Assembly: GCF_021245805.1 (NCBI RefSeq) | Contig: NZ_JAJJNF010000003.1 | Coordinates: forward strand, 310,001-374,000 | DNA length: 64,000 nucleotides | Source: Mangrovimonas futianensis | Lineage (GTDB): Bacteria > Bacteroidota > Bacteroidia > Flavobacteriales > Flavobacteriaceae | Direction: 5' to 3' | In this document: in pieces, positions 8,538 to 16,629 of the stretch | Position numbering within the stretch: the stretch's first letter is position 1 | Layout: each line of letters opens with the position of its first letter | Position numbers and translations under genes: made by a program | Notes under the pieces: generated by a model | Seen by the model: the letters and a program-made list of their open reading frames with translations, nothing else | Told to the model about the DNA's origin: nothing | Database searches by the model: none

Positions 8538-9040
8538 CGGTGGTTATTCGGCTTTGCAGGAAAGGGGTTCAAGGAGATTCTGAAACAAGTTCAGGATGAC
8601 AGGCGTTTTTATATTTAAAAGTTAGTTGTCAGGTCGAGCGCAGTCGAGACCTCTTGGAAGAATAACGGTTTTAAATTAACCCCTCCACTGCGCTCGGGGA
8701 GACATTGTGAATCATTATTTTTTATGGAATCATGATATGCTTCGTAATTACCTTAATCCAAAACGATTCAAAAACATCGGTTTTTCTGCTTTGCCGAAAT
8801 ATGGTTTTGACTTTTTATACGGATAAAAACTATTGCAATGGGTTTTCATTGTAGTCTTAAGGATATCAGATATGGCTCCTCCCTTTAACTAAAGAGGGGA
8901 GCTTTCAGGTTTAGTGAAGATAATGAGTGAATATAAAGGGATAGGGAACTTTCTTCATTCCATAATTTCGATTAAAATCTGGCTAGATGATTTTTAAAGC
9001 CTATATAAAGCGCTATCTTTACGTTACTTAAAGACAAGGT

Positions 9041-10009
9041 ATGGTAACAGATCTAATCAAGGAATGTTCATTTTTAGTGACTGGTGGTGCAGGTTTTATC
9101 GGTTCTAATTTAGTAGCCTATTTATTGGCCCATGGAGCCAAGAAAGTGCGCGTGTTGGATAATTTTTCCAATGGATACCGGGAGAATCTTACCGAGTTTA
9201 TGGAGCACCCTCAATTTGAGCTATGGGAAGGGGATATTCGTGATTTGGATATGTGTCATAAAGCCATGGTAGGGATGGATTATGTCTCTCACCAAGCAGC
9301 TTTGGGATCGGTGCCTCGATCGATTGATGATCCAGCGACTACCAATGCCGTGAACATTTCAGGATTTTTGAATATGTTGATTGCCTTGAAAGATAGTCCG
9401 TCTGTGAAACGAATGGTCTATGCGGCATCTAGTTCCACTTACGGCGATAGTGCCAGTTTGCCCAAAGTGGAAGCTATTATTGGAAAGCCTTTATCGCCCT
9501 ATGCTGTAACCAAGTATGTGAATGAATTGTATGCCGATGTGTTTGGTAAAACCTATGGTACTGATGTCATTGGACTGCGCTACTTTAATGTGTTTGGTCC
9601 CAAGCAGAGTCCAAATGGTGCCTATGCCGCGGTTATTCCTTTGTTTATGCAAGCGCTGAAAACAAAGCAACCGCCTAAGATTAATGGCGATGGGGAGCAG
9701 ACCCGTGATTTCACTTATGTAGCCAATGCAGTACAAGCCAATGTAAAAGGTTTTTTTGCTGGCAAGGAGGCTGCCAATGAGGTGTTTAATGTAGCTTGTG
9801 GGGAGCGAATCTCGGTCAATACTTTGTGGCATACTTTAAAGGAAGCCGCAGAATCAGATCTTGAAGCCATTTATGGTCCGCCACGTATGGGAGATGTGCG
9901 GGATTCGTTGGCAGATATTTCTAAAGGTCAGCGCTTGTTGGGCTATGAACCCGAGGTAACTGTGAAGGAAGGGTTGGGCTTGACCTGGAAGGTTTTCAAT
10001 GAACAATGA
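9041..10009 (+). CDS. tviC: UDP-N-acetylhexosamine(uronate) 4-epimerase, TviC/WbpP type (SDR family)
   Basis: 322 aa extended short-chain dehydrogenase/reductase. The NAD-binding motif TGGAGFIGS is near residues 14-22, ASSSTYGD near 129-136, and the catalytic Tyr154-x3-Lys158 lies in YAVTK. The sequence VPRSIDDPATTNAVNISGFLN and the RYFNVFGPKQSPNG stretch are characteristic of WbpP/TviC epimerases, which interconvert the GlcNAc and GalNAc (or GlcNAcA and GalNAcA) forms. With the TviB-type enzyme it should yield UDP-GalNAcA in the cytoplasm. The ATG at 9041 sits about 20 nt after a possible -7 box (TATCTTTA, 9014-9021). The gene stands alone between two arms of a large direct repeat. Confidence 0.87.
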   Translation: MVTDLIKECSFLVTGGAGFIGSNLVAYLLAHGAKKVRVLDNFSNGYRENLTEFMEHPQFELWEGDIRDLDMCHKAMVGMDYVSHQAALGSVPRSIDDPATTNAVNISGFLNMLIALKDSPSVKRMVYAASSSTYGDSASLPKVEAIIGKPLSPYAVTKYVNELYADVFGKTYGTDVIGLRYFNVFGPKQSPNGAYAAVIPLFMQALKTKQPPKINGDGEQTRDFTYVANAVQANVKGFFAGKEAANEVFNVACGERISVNTLWHTLKEAAESDLEAIYGPPRMGDVRDSLADISKGQRLLGYEPEVTVKEGLGLTWKVFNEQ

Positions 10010-10152
10010 CCGATTAGCAATTAACAATTATCAATTGGAGATACAGGATGCTAGAGCTAGGAGTCAAGACGGATTATTTTTAAGAGAAAAGAATATAGAG
10101 CATAGAAAATAGAATAGTGAATGGGGAATAGTGAGTCCTTTGTTAATTGACT

Positions 10153-10343
10153 TCTCGATACAATCGTTCTCCGTTGTTCCTTGAACGATCCCGACGATGA
10201 ATGTCGTGACAAAGCTCGAAGTGACAAGCTTCTCGATTCAATTTTATTCCGCTGCGCTCCATAAAATCACTCGAAGTGACAAGAAAGTGAATTAAAAAGC
10301 CGTCTGTCAGTTTGAGTGCCGACTGAGGGAGGTGTATCGAGAA
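10153..10343. repeat. TIR element, copy 2
   Basis: TTCTCGATACA at 10153-10163 and its inverted complement TGTATCGAGAA at 10333-10343 bound 191 bp. The interior holds the small inverted repeat cccgacgatgaatgtcgtga and two cgaagtgacaag-type segments. Confidence 0.8.
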
Positions 10344-10462
10344 CCAAAAAGGGCGCCCTGTTTTCTTTAAACTTTCTTTGTCATCTGAGCTTGTCGAAGC
10401 ATATTTGCTCATTTTTATTTGGATTTACTTTTTTGCATCGCCCAAAAAAGTAACAAAAAATG

Positions 10463-10597
10463 CTAGACTTACTTTTTACACCTTTAAAATCTTACAAACC
10501 TGCTTAATCATGCGCGCCACAATCGCTACGCTTGTCCGGCGCTCCTTTACCCAAGCAAAGCAGGTTTTTGATTTTACTACGGTTTAAAAACTAGGTC
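10463..10597. repeat. long-hairpin element, copy 3
   Basis: Almost identical to copy 1, with arms AAACCTGCTT and AAGCAGGTTT fully paired. It is preceded by TGAGCTTGTCGAAG at 10386-10399, 273 bp before the equivalent motif of copy 4. Confidence 0.75.
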
Positions 10598-10709
10598 GGT
10601 GGTTATTCGGCGTTGCCGAAATGATTCTTCAATATTACTTCAAACATTCCTTGTCATGCTGAGCTTGTCGAAGCGCCTTACATTTTGTTCCTTTTTATTG
10701 GAATTTACT

Positions 10710-10840
10710 ACTTACTTTTTACACCATGAAAATCTGACAAATCTGCTTTATCCTGTGCGCCACAATCGCTACGCTTGTCCGGCGCTCCTTTACCCAAGCA
10801 AAGCAGCTTTTTGATTTTACTACGGTTTAAAAACTAGGTC
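10710..10840. repeat. long-hairpin element, copy 4 (diverged)
   Basis: The arms here are AAAATC..AAATCTGCTT and AAGCAGC..GATTTT. The inner GC-rich stem and the ACAATCGC/GCTTGT region are unchanged. The left outer sequence (ctagac) is lost, while the right ctaggtc remains. Confidence 0.7.
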
Positions 10841-10961
10841 GGTGGTTATTCGGCGTTGCCGAAATGGAGTTCAAGGAGATCCTGAAACAACACTTCGACA
10901 TGCTCAGTGTGACAGTTCTGGACGACAGGCGTTTTAATAATTAAAAGTTAGTTGTCAGGTC

Positions 10962-11021
10962 GAGCGCAGTCGAGACCTCTTAGAAGGAAATTGATTTTAA
11001 AGTAACCCCTCGACTGCGCTC
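10962..11021. repeat. 13-bp perfect inverted repeat GAGCGCAGTCGAG / CTCGACTGCGCTC
   Basis: Arms at 10962-10974 and 11009-11021 are perfectly complementary and separated by 34 bp. The same pair occurs at 8636-8648 and 8683-8695 with one mismatch. It is probably a REP-like palindromic unit. Confidence 0.75.
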
Positions 11022-11132
11022 GGGGAGACACGGTGAATCATTATTTTTTTTGGCTTAGGGTCAAACACCCCGTTCAGCCCCAAGTATGCTTGGTGCTGTC
11101 CACCCCTCTTTGTCTAAAGAGGGGAGCCTTTT

Positions 11133-11170
11133 AAAAAAAAAAGACCGCCTTGATTAGGGGCGGTCTTTTG
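11133..11170 (-). terminator. intrinsic terminator of the minus-strand hypothetical gene
   Basis: Read on the minus strand, AAGACCGCC (11167-11159) and GGCGGTCTT (11149-11141) form a 9-bp GC-rich stem with a 9-nt loop. It is followed directly by a run of eight T residues (plus-strand A-run at 11133-11140). It lies 18 bp after the stop codon at 11189, where a rho-independent terminator is expected. Confidence 0.85.
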
Positions 11171-11188
11171 GAGCGGGAGTCTTTTTGG

Positions 11189-11938
11189 TTATAAGACTTC
11201 CATAATTTCCAGGGCATTATATGCCCCATTGTTTAACGGGTATTGGATTCCGTTTACTTCTTGATAAAAGGCCACTTTTAGGAAATACCCTTGGGTGCCG
11301 GTTCCTGTGGGAACAGCGGCAGGGGTTAGGGTCACCGTGGTGGTTGTATTATCAATAGGTAAGTTGGAAACTGGACTAAGTTGTAAGTCCTTATCTCCCG
11401 TTTCGAAATCCAAATTTAGAAAACCACTTGTTAAGCTTACATGGGTTGCTCCCACTGGAACCGATAGGTTTTGAGCTGGGATGAAATCGGTTAAAGTGAT
11501 TTCTCCTGTGGCTGTATCTAAACCTACATCACTCAGCAGTACCGTGCTAAGAATGGCCCGGTCGTTAAAATTGAACCCTTTTAGGGTTTGTTGACCTGAA
11601 GGAGTAGTAATTCCCACTTCCACAACACGTTGTCCACGAGGACTGGTGGTATCCAAATTTTTAATCTGGGTCATCACTTTGGTTAACCGTGCGGTGACCT
11701 GACTGTCTTTGGCATCTTCCATCAATGGTAAAATGGCTCTTCTAAGTATTTTACCACTAGAAGCCGATTTTCCAAATTCGGATCCGTTCTCACGAGTTCT
11801 GGCAAAAGCAGGATCGTTTTTGATTCTGTTTGCACTCACTCCACTTTTGGTTTTCACCAAATACCCCTCTTTGCCCTTGTAAAAGGTAAGATCGTCCAGG
11901 GTTCCCTCGATCTTTATTAAGCTGCGAAGTTTCGCCAT
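11189..11938 (-). CDS. conserved Bacteroidota hypothetical protein (starts MAKLRSLIKIEGTLDD)
   Basis: 249 aa from the ATG at 11938. The open frame extends upstream to 12040, but the extra 34 residues look non-coding, and MAKLRSLIKIEGTLDDLTFYK matches the start of a family I recall as common in flavobacteria. Visible features are no signal peptide and no membrane segment, a basic first third with NDPAFARTRENGSEFG, GKILRRAI and TSPRGQR, and a beta-rich Thr/Val second half suggesting a sandwich domain. I know of no assigned function. It has its own terminator and points away from the small helix-turn-helix-like gene at 12489. A structural role is possible, but this is speculation. Confidence 0.75.
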   Translation of the reverse strand: MAKLRSLIKIEGTLDDLTFYKGKEGYLVKTKSGVSANRIKNDPAFARTRENGSEFGKSASSGKILRRAILPLMEDAKDSQVTARLTKVMTQIKNLDTTSPRGQRVVEVGITTPSGQQTLKGFNFNDRAILSTVLLSDVGLDTATGEITLTDFIPAQNLSVPVGATHVSLTSGFLNLDFETGDKDLQLSPVSNLPIDNTTTTVTLTPAAVPTGTGTQGYFLKVAFYQEVNGIQYPLNNGAYNALEIMEVL

Positions 11939-12488
11939 GTTAAAATTATTAAAATTAATATATAAACTTTTGAAAGGAACTGCTCGCTTTCTTACCCTGG
12001 CGCCTTTGGGACTATGGAGCTGTTCTGTTTCGAGAAGCAAGTTGGGAATTAAAGGGCAGTGGATTTTTCCAGATGTCCGAATATGACCTTTTTGGGGTTT
12101 CTTGTCCGAAACAGGTCTTAAAATTTGGAAAACTTTCTTGTTTTATGGCTCAAGGACCTTGTTGAAAGGGTCAAATTGCTTTGGGGTTTCATACACTTAC
12201 CATACACTATCCGTACTTGAGCCATACTTAAGCTATACCGCATTTAAACATGAAATTGTAAATTGTAGGATGAATTATATTTTATCGATGTTTGTATATG
12301 TTAATCGATGAAGCGTTTTAAAAAGTAGGTTAATACGTAAAATTTCTTACAAATATTACAATATGTCAGAAAAAACATGTTTAAATAATGTTGTTTGTCG
12401 AAAGTTTTTGCTTTCTATATTTTTTAAACGTATTACTTATTAGCTTGGGATTCATTAGTTAATTTATTGAATTTTAAAGTCTTATGTT
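11939..12488. other. 550-bp AT-rich region between two divergent small genes
   Basis: No supported gene. It contains the 5' regions of both neighbours, a run of related short words near 12190-12240 (catacactta, catacacta, gtacttgag, catacttaag) and an AT-rich stretch to 12480. Only the promoter at 12394-12423 is recognisable. The region lacks the repeat families that fill the neighbouring gaps. Confidence 0.6.
12394..12423 (+). promoter_or_regulatory. probable -33/-7 promoter of the HTH-like gene
   Basis: TTTG at 12394-12397, an 18-bp spacer and TATATTTT at 12416-12423 approximate the Bacteroidota TTTG/TAnnTTTG promoter (last base T instead of G). The leader to the ATG at 12489 would be about 60 nt. 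Confidence 0.5.
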
Positions 12489-12881
12489 ATGAGCATGTCC
12501 CCTAAAAAAAAGAAGTTATTTATTGATTCTACGGACGTATCCCATATGACAGGTCAATGCATTCGATCTGCTAGAAGGATGTTGAAGTATGTGCGTGATG
12601 AACGTGGATTGACTTCCCGATCGCCTGTTAGTATTTATGATTTTTGTTATTGTTTTTCGGTGCCCTTGAATGTGGTTTTTGAATATATTAACTCCACGCG
12701 ATTTGAAAATTTACCTTCGATGACCCAAGAAGAATTGCGTCAAGGTTATATGATGAAGGAAGGAAAAATTGATGTGAATTCTTATTTACACCATCCCGAT
12801 TTTGATATTTTTTGTAGTCCGAAGTCTTTAAAGAATAGGGATCAGGAGTTGGAGGATGATGAAGCTCAGGAAATAGCTTAA
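12489..12881 (+). CDS. small helix-turn-helix-like hypothetical protein
   Basis: 130 aa with a basic N-terminus (MSMSPKKKKL). Residues 15-58 (DVSHMTGQCIRSARRMLKYVRDERG, then VSIYDFCYCFSVPLNVVFEYIN) show a two-part pattern: an Arg-rich helix followed by a 'VSIYDFC' turn-helix. It resembles small flavobacterial proteins of the type 'ST-DV-x-x-I-T-G-x-S-x-R-x-x-R', which look like MerR/excisionase-style DNA binders. The C-terminal half is acidic and probably disordered. The family resemblance is from memory, so the DNA-binding role is inference. It might regulate the surrounding surface-glycan locus. The ATG follows TTATGTT, and a start four nt earlier is out of frame. Confidence 0.65.
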   Translation: MSMSPKKKKLFIDSTDVSHMTGQCIRSARRMLKYVRDERGLTSRSPVSIYDFCYCFSVPLNVVFEYINSTRFENLPSMTQEELRQGYMMKEGKIDVNSYLHHPDFDIFCSPKSLKNRDQELEDDEAQEIA

Positions 12882-13493
12882 GCAATTAACAATTATCAAT
12901 TAACGATTAGTAATGTGGTTTTAATTCCTGATTTCTGATTAATGTTTAGTTGTGAGAGCCTAGAACCAAGACTATGTTCAATGAATAATTAATAATGAAT
13001 AATGAAAAACGAGGTTGCGCTAGTAAGTTGAAAAGACATCTGTCAACTTGAAATTGGAGGTTCAGCGTAGTTAATTAACTGTTTTAGTGTTTGGTTTTTA
13101 GTTGTTGGTGTTTGGTGACTTCTCCATACAATCGTTCTCCGTTGCTCTTCGAACCATCCCGACGATGAATGTCGTGACAAAGCTCGAAGTGACAAGCTTC
13201 TCGATACAATTTTATTCCGCTGCGCTCCATTAAATCACTCGAAGTGACATGGGGAGGTTAAAAAGACGTTGTCAGTTCGAGTACCGACTGTAGGGAGGTG
13301 TATCGAGAACCAAGCCAAGTGGGATTGAGTTGTGGTTATCTTATTTGCTTAAACATCACTTAACTTCTACCTTCAATTTCATACTTTTTCAAAAACATTC
13401 ATTTTATTAACAACTTCATCCATTTTTCACCAAAACATTTTTATAAGGTTCTGCAATTCTTATCTTAGCATCAACCTATTAATCAAGCTATTT
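12882..13493. other. 612-bp repeat-containing gap before the ABC exporter genes
   Basis: Heptamers begin right after the stop (caattaa, caattat, caattaa, cgattag) and again near 12978 (atgaata, attaata, atgaata) and 13081 (gttttag, tgtttgg, tttttag, ttgttgg). A third TIR element occupies 13120-13309. The last 150 bp are AT-rich and repeat-free and should hold the promoter of the exporter operon. A TATCTTAG box at 13461-13468 is a weak -7 candidate. No gene is seen. Confidence 0.7.
13120..13309. repeat. TIR element, copy 3
   Basis: TTCTCcATACA (13120-13130, one mismatch) and TGTATCGAGAA (13299-13309) bound 190 bp that match copy 2 closely, including the gacgatgaatgtcgtgac and ttattccgctgcgctcca segments. 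A lone left end (TTCTCGATACA) also occurs at 54474-54484. Confidence 0.75.
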
Positions 13494-14360
13494 TTGAATA
13501 CCAAGCAAGAAGCCCCTTGGCTTTATACCATATCTTCTAAGCATTCGTTGTTGGATCTCAATTTGAAGGAGATTTGGCGGTATCGCGACTTGTTGTTTTT
13601 GTTTGTGAAACGGGATATTGTTACCGTTTATAAGCAAACCATTTTAGGACCTTTATGGTATCTTATTCAGCCATTGTTCACGTCGGTTATTTTTACTTTA
13701 ATTTTTAACCGTATGGGAGGGATTCAAACGGGTCCTGTTCCACCATTTCTTTTTAATTTGGCAGGTATTACTGCTTGGAACTATTTTAAGGAATGCTTTA
13801 TGGGGACTTCAAGTACCTTTTTGAAGAACCAAGGGATTTTTGGGAAGGTCTATTTTCCAAGGGCTATTATGCCTTTATCTATTACCTTTTCCAACTTGCT
13901 TAAGTTTGGCATTCAATTATTTATTTTCGGTTGTTTTTATCTTTATTATGTTATTGATGGGAAAACCATTAGTCCCAATTTTTACTTGTTGTTGTTTCCT
14001 ATCTATGTACTAATGATGGCTTTGCTGGGATTGGGATTGGGGATGTTGGTTTCCTCTTGGACCACCAAATATCGAGATTTGAATGTTTTATTGGGTTTTG
14101 GAGTGTCTTTATTGATGTATCTTTCGGCGGTACCTTATCCTATTGCTGAAGCCCATAGAAAATTCCCAGATTTTGTAGCTCAGTTTGTTGCGTATAATCC
14201 GGTTTCTCAAATTGTGGAAGGATTTCGTTTTATGTTTTTAAGTTCGGGAACTTTTGATTGGGATAAGTTGTTGCTTACTTTTATCATAAGCGTTTTTACT
14301 TTCTTTATTGGGTTGCTTGTTTTTAATAAAACTGAAAAAACCTTTGTGGATTCTGTGTAG
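13494..14360 (+). CDS. wzm: polysaccharide ABC transporter permease, Wzm type
   Basis: 288 aa ABC-2 membrane protein with about six hydrophobic segments. The cytoplasmic N-terminus contains the typical LKEIWRYRDLLFLFVKRDI stretch followed by YKQTILGPLWYLIQPL, the signature of O-antigen and capsule exporters. The frame opens with a TTG at 13494, and no in-frame ATG lies nearby upstream, so TTG is taken as the start. It should pair with the ATPase 3 nt downstream to move undecaprenyl-linked glycan across the inner membrane. It is the first gene of an eight-gene unit reaching 21532. Confidence 0.92.
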   Translation: MNTKQEAPWLYTISSKHSLLDLNLKEIWRYRDLLFLFVKRDIVTVYKQTILGPLWYLIQPLFTSVIFTLIFNRMGGIQTGPVPPFLFNLAGITAWNYFKECFMGTSSTFLKNQGIFGKVYFPRAIMPLSITFSNLLKFGIQLFIFGCFYLYYVIDGKTISPNFYLLLFPIYVLMMALLGLGLGMLVSSWTTKYRDLNVLLGFGVSLLMYLSAVPYPIAEAHRKFPDFVAQFVAYNPVSQIVEGFRFMFLSSGTFDWDKLLLTFIISVFTFFIGLLVFNKTEKTFVDSV

Positions 14361-14363
14361 TTT

Positions 14364-15638
14364 ATGAGTCAAGTTATTTTAAAAGCCGAAAACATTAGCA
14401 AGCAATACCGCCTAGGAACGGTGGGTACGGGTACTTTGAGTCATGACCTTAACAGGTGGTGGCATAGATTGAGAGGAAAGGAGGATCCTTATTTGAAGGT
14501 AGGTTCAGTTAATGATAGAAGTACGGAGGCTGATAGCGATTATGTATGGGCGTTGCAGGACATTAATTTTGAAGTACAACAAGGCGAGGTGTTGGGAATT
14601 ATTGGTAAGAATGGTGCCGGTAAGAGTACGCTGCTTAAAATACTATCACGGGTGACGTCGCCTACTACAGGGGAGATTAAGACCCGAGGACGGATTGCCA
14701 GTTTGCTGGAAGTAGGAACTGGGTTTCACCCCGAGCTCACGGGTAGGGAGAATATTTATTTGAACGGAGCAATTTTGGGCATGACCAAAAAGGAAATACG
14801 TGCCAAAGAAGATGCCATTATTGATTTTAGCGGGTGTGCTCGGTACGTGGATACCCCAGTGAAGCGTTATAGCAGTGGGATGCGGGTTCGACTGGCTTTT
14901 GCAGTAGCTGCTTTTTTAGAGCCTGATATTTTGGTTATTGATGAAGTTTTGGCTGTAGGAGATGCCGAGTTTCAAAAAAAAGCTATTGGGAAGATGCAGG
15001 ATATAAGTCAAGGTGAAGGGCGTACCGTTTTGTTTGTGAGCCATAATATGGCAGCGGTTAAAAGCTTGTGTACTCGGGCTATTATGCTAGAATATGGTAA
15101 ACTTGTATTTGAAGGTACATCAGAAGAAGTGGTAAATAGATATTTGAATGATGGCGTCATTAATTTCGGTTTAAATAATACAAAATTGTTGAGCTGTGAA
15201 TCTCAGGAAATTAAAATTGAAGATATTTCCCTCAAATCAAAACACAGAACAATACAGTCTGGATTTGACCTTCAAATAGAAATCGTTTATTCATTGAAAA
15301 AGAAGGTAATAAGTCCATCCTTTGTGGTGCAGATAATGAATGAAAATGATGTAGAAATGATGAGATTTAGTAACTTTCCAATAAGTGGGAAGCCTATCGA
15401 TTCACTTTATGAACAAGGTAAAATGATTTTGGAAATAGATGAATTACCCTTAACGGGTGGACAGTATTGGTTGAATTTAGGATTTACAAGAGCTAATATG
15501 AACTGGTTTTTTAAGGTAGATAATGTACTTTCTTTTGAAGTTGAACCATTCGATGTATATAATAGTGGACACCTTTTGACCAATAGTAAGGGGTTTGTTT
15601 GGACAAGGCATGATTGGATTCACGAAAAATTACTTTAA
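14364..15638 (+). CDS. wzt: polysaccharide ABC transporter ATPase with C-terminal glycan-recognition domain, Wzt type
   Basis: 424 aa. The ABC domain (about residues 1-255) has Walker A GKNGAGKST, the Wzt/TagH-type signature YSSGMRVRLAFA, and Walker B ILVIDEVLAVGD. An insert of ~30 residues lies between strand 1 and Walker A, as in other Wzt proteins. Residues ~270-424 form a beta-rich extension like the carbohydrate-binding domain of E. coli O9a Wzt, which recognises the chain terminus before export. This implies that the exported glycan carries a terminal modification that this domain reads; the methyltransferases and sulfotransferases of the locus are candidate makers. Together with the upstream permease it forms the exporter. 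Confidence 0.93.
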   Translation: MSQVILKAENISKQYRLGTVGTGTLSHDLNRWWHRLRGKEDPYLKVGSVNDRSTEADSDYVWALQDINFEVQQGEVLGIIGKNGAGKSTLLKILSRVTSPTTGEIKTRGRIASLLEVGTGFHPELTGRENIYLNGAILGMTKKEIRAKEDAIIDFSGCARYVDTPVKRYSSGMRVRLAFAVAAFLEPDILVIDEVLAVGDAEFQKKAIGKMQDISQGEGRTVLFVSHNMAAVKSLCTRAIMLEYGKLVFEGTSEEVVNRYLNDGVINFGLNNTKLLSCESQEIKIEDISLKSKHRTIQSGFDLQIEIVYSLKKKVISPSFVVQIMNENDVEMMRFSNFPISGKPIDSLYEQGKMILEIDELPLTGGQYWLNLGFTRANMNWFFKVDNVLSFEVEPFDVYNSGHLLTNSKGFVWTRHDWIHEKLL

Positions 15639-15654
15639 AAGTTATTGTTGAAAA

Positions 15655-16620
15655 TTGGAAGAGTCAAAGCTCATATTTATTATTTCACAACCTAGGAGTG
15701 GTTCAACCTATTTGCAGAATTTGTTGTCTAATAACAACCAAGTAAATACTTGTAGCGAACCATGGATTATGCTCAATTTCACTCCATTTTTAAAACCTAA
15801 ATTGATTCAGTCAGGGTATAATCAGCGTTGGACTTATGATGCATTTGAAGAATTTTTATTAAAGTATCCAGAGTTAGATTTCAACGAGAGGTTGAAATCA
15901 TTTGTTTTGCAACTATATCAGCCTATGGCTTCAGGTTATGATTTTGTAATAGATAAAACTCCAAGGTATTGGGAGATAATTGAAGAACTCATGGCATTGT
16001 TTCCTAAAAGCCATTTCATTGTACTAAAACGTAATCCATTGGATGTGGGCAGGTCAATCATAAATACTTGGAATACAACATCTATAGAGAAACTTTTTAG
16101 ATTTCAACGAGATTTATTGTTGGCACCTAAAGTTCTACATGAATTTCTACAGAAAAACAACAACAACCCTCAAGTTTTTGGGTTGACCTATGAAGAACTA
16201 ATATCAGATTTGAGCGGAACGACTCAAAAACTATACAAATGGTTGGATATTGAGTATTCAGAAGAAGTTTTAGAAACCACTAATAATATTAAGTATAAAG
16301 GGAAGTTTGGTGATCCAAGGCAAAATTCTGTAAAGCCGGTTAAAAAAAGTACGGATATTAATAGGGAATCTTATTTTACCAATCAATTTTTATTGGGGTA
16401 TGAGGCTTATTTAACGGAGGATTTTTTGTTTGAATACGGAGGTTATAAAAGTAATGGAGGACAAGAAACAAAGACCTTCAATACCTTTTTTAATATGGAA
16501 GATTTGATTTGGAAATTGAACAGGCAATTAAATGACATAAGGTCTTCTACTACTTTTCAAGTTGGTGATTTAATATTGAAACCTTTAAAGGCGGTTCAAC
16601 GGCTATTTAAAATGAACTAA
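15655..16620 (+). CDS. sulfotransferase (PAPS-dependent), carbohydrate type
   Basis: 321 aa, starting at TTG 15655, 16 nt after the Wzt stop; no ATG is available near. The 5'-phosphosulfate loop is QPRSGSTYL (12-20), and the 3'-phosphate motif RNPLDVGRSI (126-135) carries the expected Arg and Ser. This is the layout of Sulfotransfer_1/3 family enzymes that move sulfate from PAPS to hydroxyl groups of sugars. The ~60 C-terminal residues after the core (EDLIWKLNRQLND) look helical. The substrate is presumably the glycan or its lipid-linked intermediate. No PAPS-synthesis genes lie in the window. Confidence 0.85.
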   Translation: MEESKLIFIISQPRSGSTYLQNLLSNNNQVNTCSEPWIMLNFTPFLKPKLIQSGYNQRWTYDAFEEFLLKYPELDFNERLKSFVLQLYQPMASGYDFVIDKTPRYWEIIEELMALFPKSHFIVLKRNPLDVGRSIINTWNTTSIEKLFRFQRDLLLAPKVLHEFLQKNNNNPQVFGLTYEELISDLSGTTQKLYKWLDIEYSEEVLETTNNIKYKGKFGDPRQNSVKPVKKSTDINRESYFTNQFLLGYEAYLTEDFLFEYGGYKSNGGQETKTFNTFFNMEDLIWKLNRQLNDIRSSTTFQVGDLILKPLKAVQRLFKMN

Positions 16621-16629
16621 TTAACTGTC

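Larger units (their letters stand above)
7843..8727. repeat. left arm of composite direct repeat flanking the epimerase gene
   Basis: This stretch and 10153-11053 carry the same elements in the same order and orientation: the TIR element, the phrase around cagttcgagtgccgactg, two 273-bp-spaced hairpin blocks, the ggttcaaggagat/gacaggcg segment, and the GAGCGCAGTCGAG inverted repeat ending near tgaatcattatttttt. Long segments are identical or nearly so by eye. The equivalent TGAGCTTGTCGAAG motifs lie about 2.33 kb apart. Confidence 0.8.
7685..9040. other. 1.36-kb repeat-filled gap between dehydrogenase and epimerase genes
   Basis: No credible gene. In order: heptamer repeats from 7691 (caattaa x2, caatgag x2, caatgtg) and 7771 (agaacca, agagtca, agagcca); a terminal-inverted-repeat element (7843-8010); two tandem copies, 273 bp apart, of a block holding the TGAGCTTGTCGAAG motif and the long-hairpin element; an inverted repeat GAGCGCAGTCGAG/CTCcACTGCGCTC (8636-8695); and an imperfect hairpin of the CTCCCCTCTTTA type near 8877-8911. 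A TATCTTTA box at 9014-9021 may be the -7 element for the epimerase gene; I see no clear -33 partner. Confidence 0.8.
10153..11053. repeat. right arm of composite direct repeat flanking the epimerase gene
   Basis: Direct-orientation counterpart of 7843-8727. It is slightly longer because the TIR element here has an extra ~55 bp (cccgacgatgaatgtcgtga and following) and because there is an extra CTTCGACATGCTCA segment near 10893. Recombination between the arms would delete or duplicate the epimerase gene exactly. Confidence 0.8.
10010..11188. other. 1.18-kb repeat-filled gap downstream of the epimerase gene
   Basis: No credible gene. It begins with heptamers (agcaatt, aacaatt, atcaatt) and a second heptamer run near 10100 (agaaaat, agaatag, tgaatgg). 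It then carries the second composite repeat (10153-11053) with hairpin copies 3 and 4. A CTTCGACATGCTCA motif lies at 10893-10906, and a perfect hairpin CCCCTCTTT-gtct-AAAGAGGGG at 11103-11124. The terminator of the minus-strand gene at 11189 closes the gap. Confidence 0.8.

Noticed and set aside
10143..10412. 89-aa minus-strand frame over the second TIR element
   Set aside because: It covers the element and its flanks only, and the other element copies do not keep the frame.
10599..10814. 71-aa open frame in the fourth hairpin copy
   Set aside because: It lies wholly within repeat DNA, and its protein is unlike those from the other copies because indels shift the frame.
11939..12040. N-terminal extension of the 249-aa hypothetical protein to 283 aa
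   Set aside because: The conserved family start MAKLRSLIKIEG begins at 11938, and the upstream codons look non-coding.
12102..12311. 69-aa frame in the 550-bp gap
   Set aside because: No start context, no similarity I recognise, and composition like intergenic AT-rich DNA.
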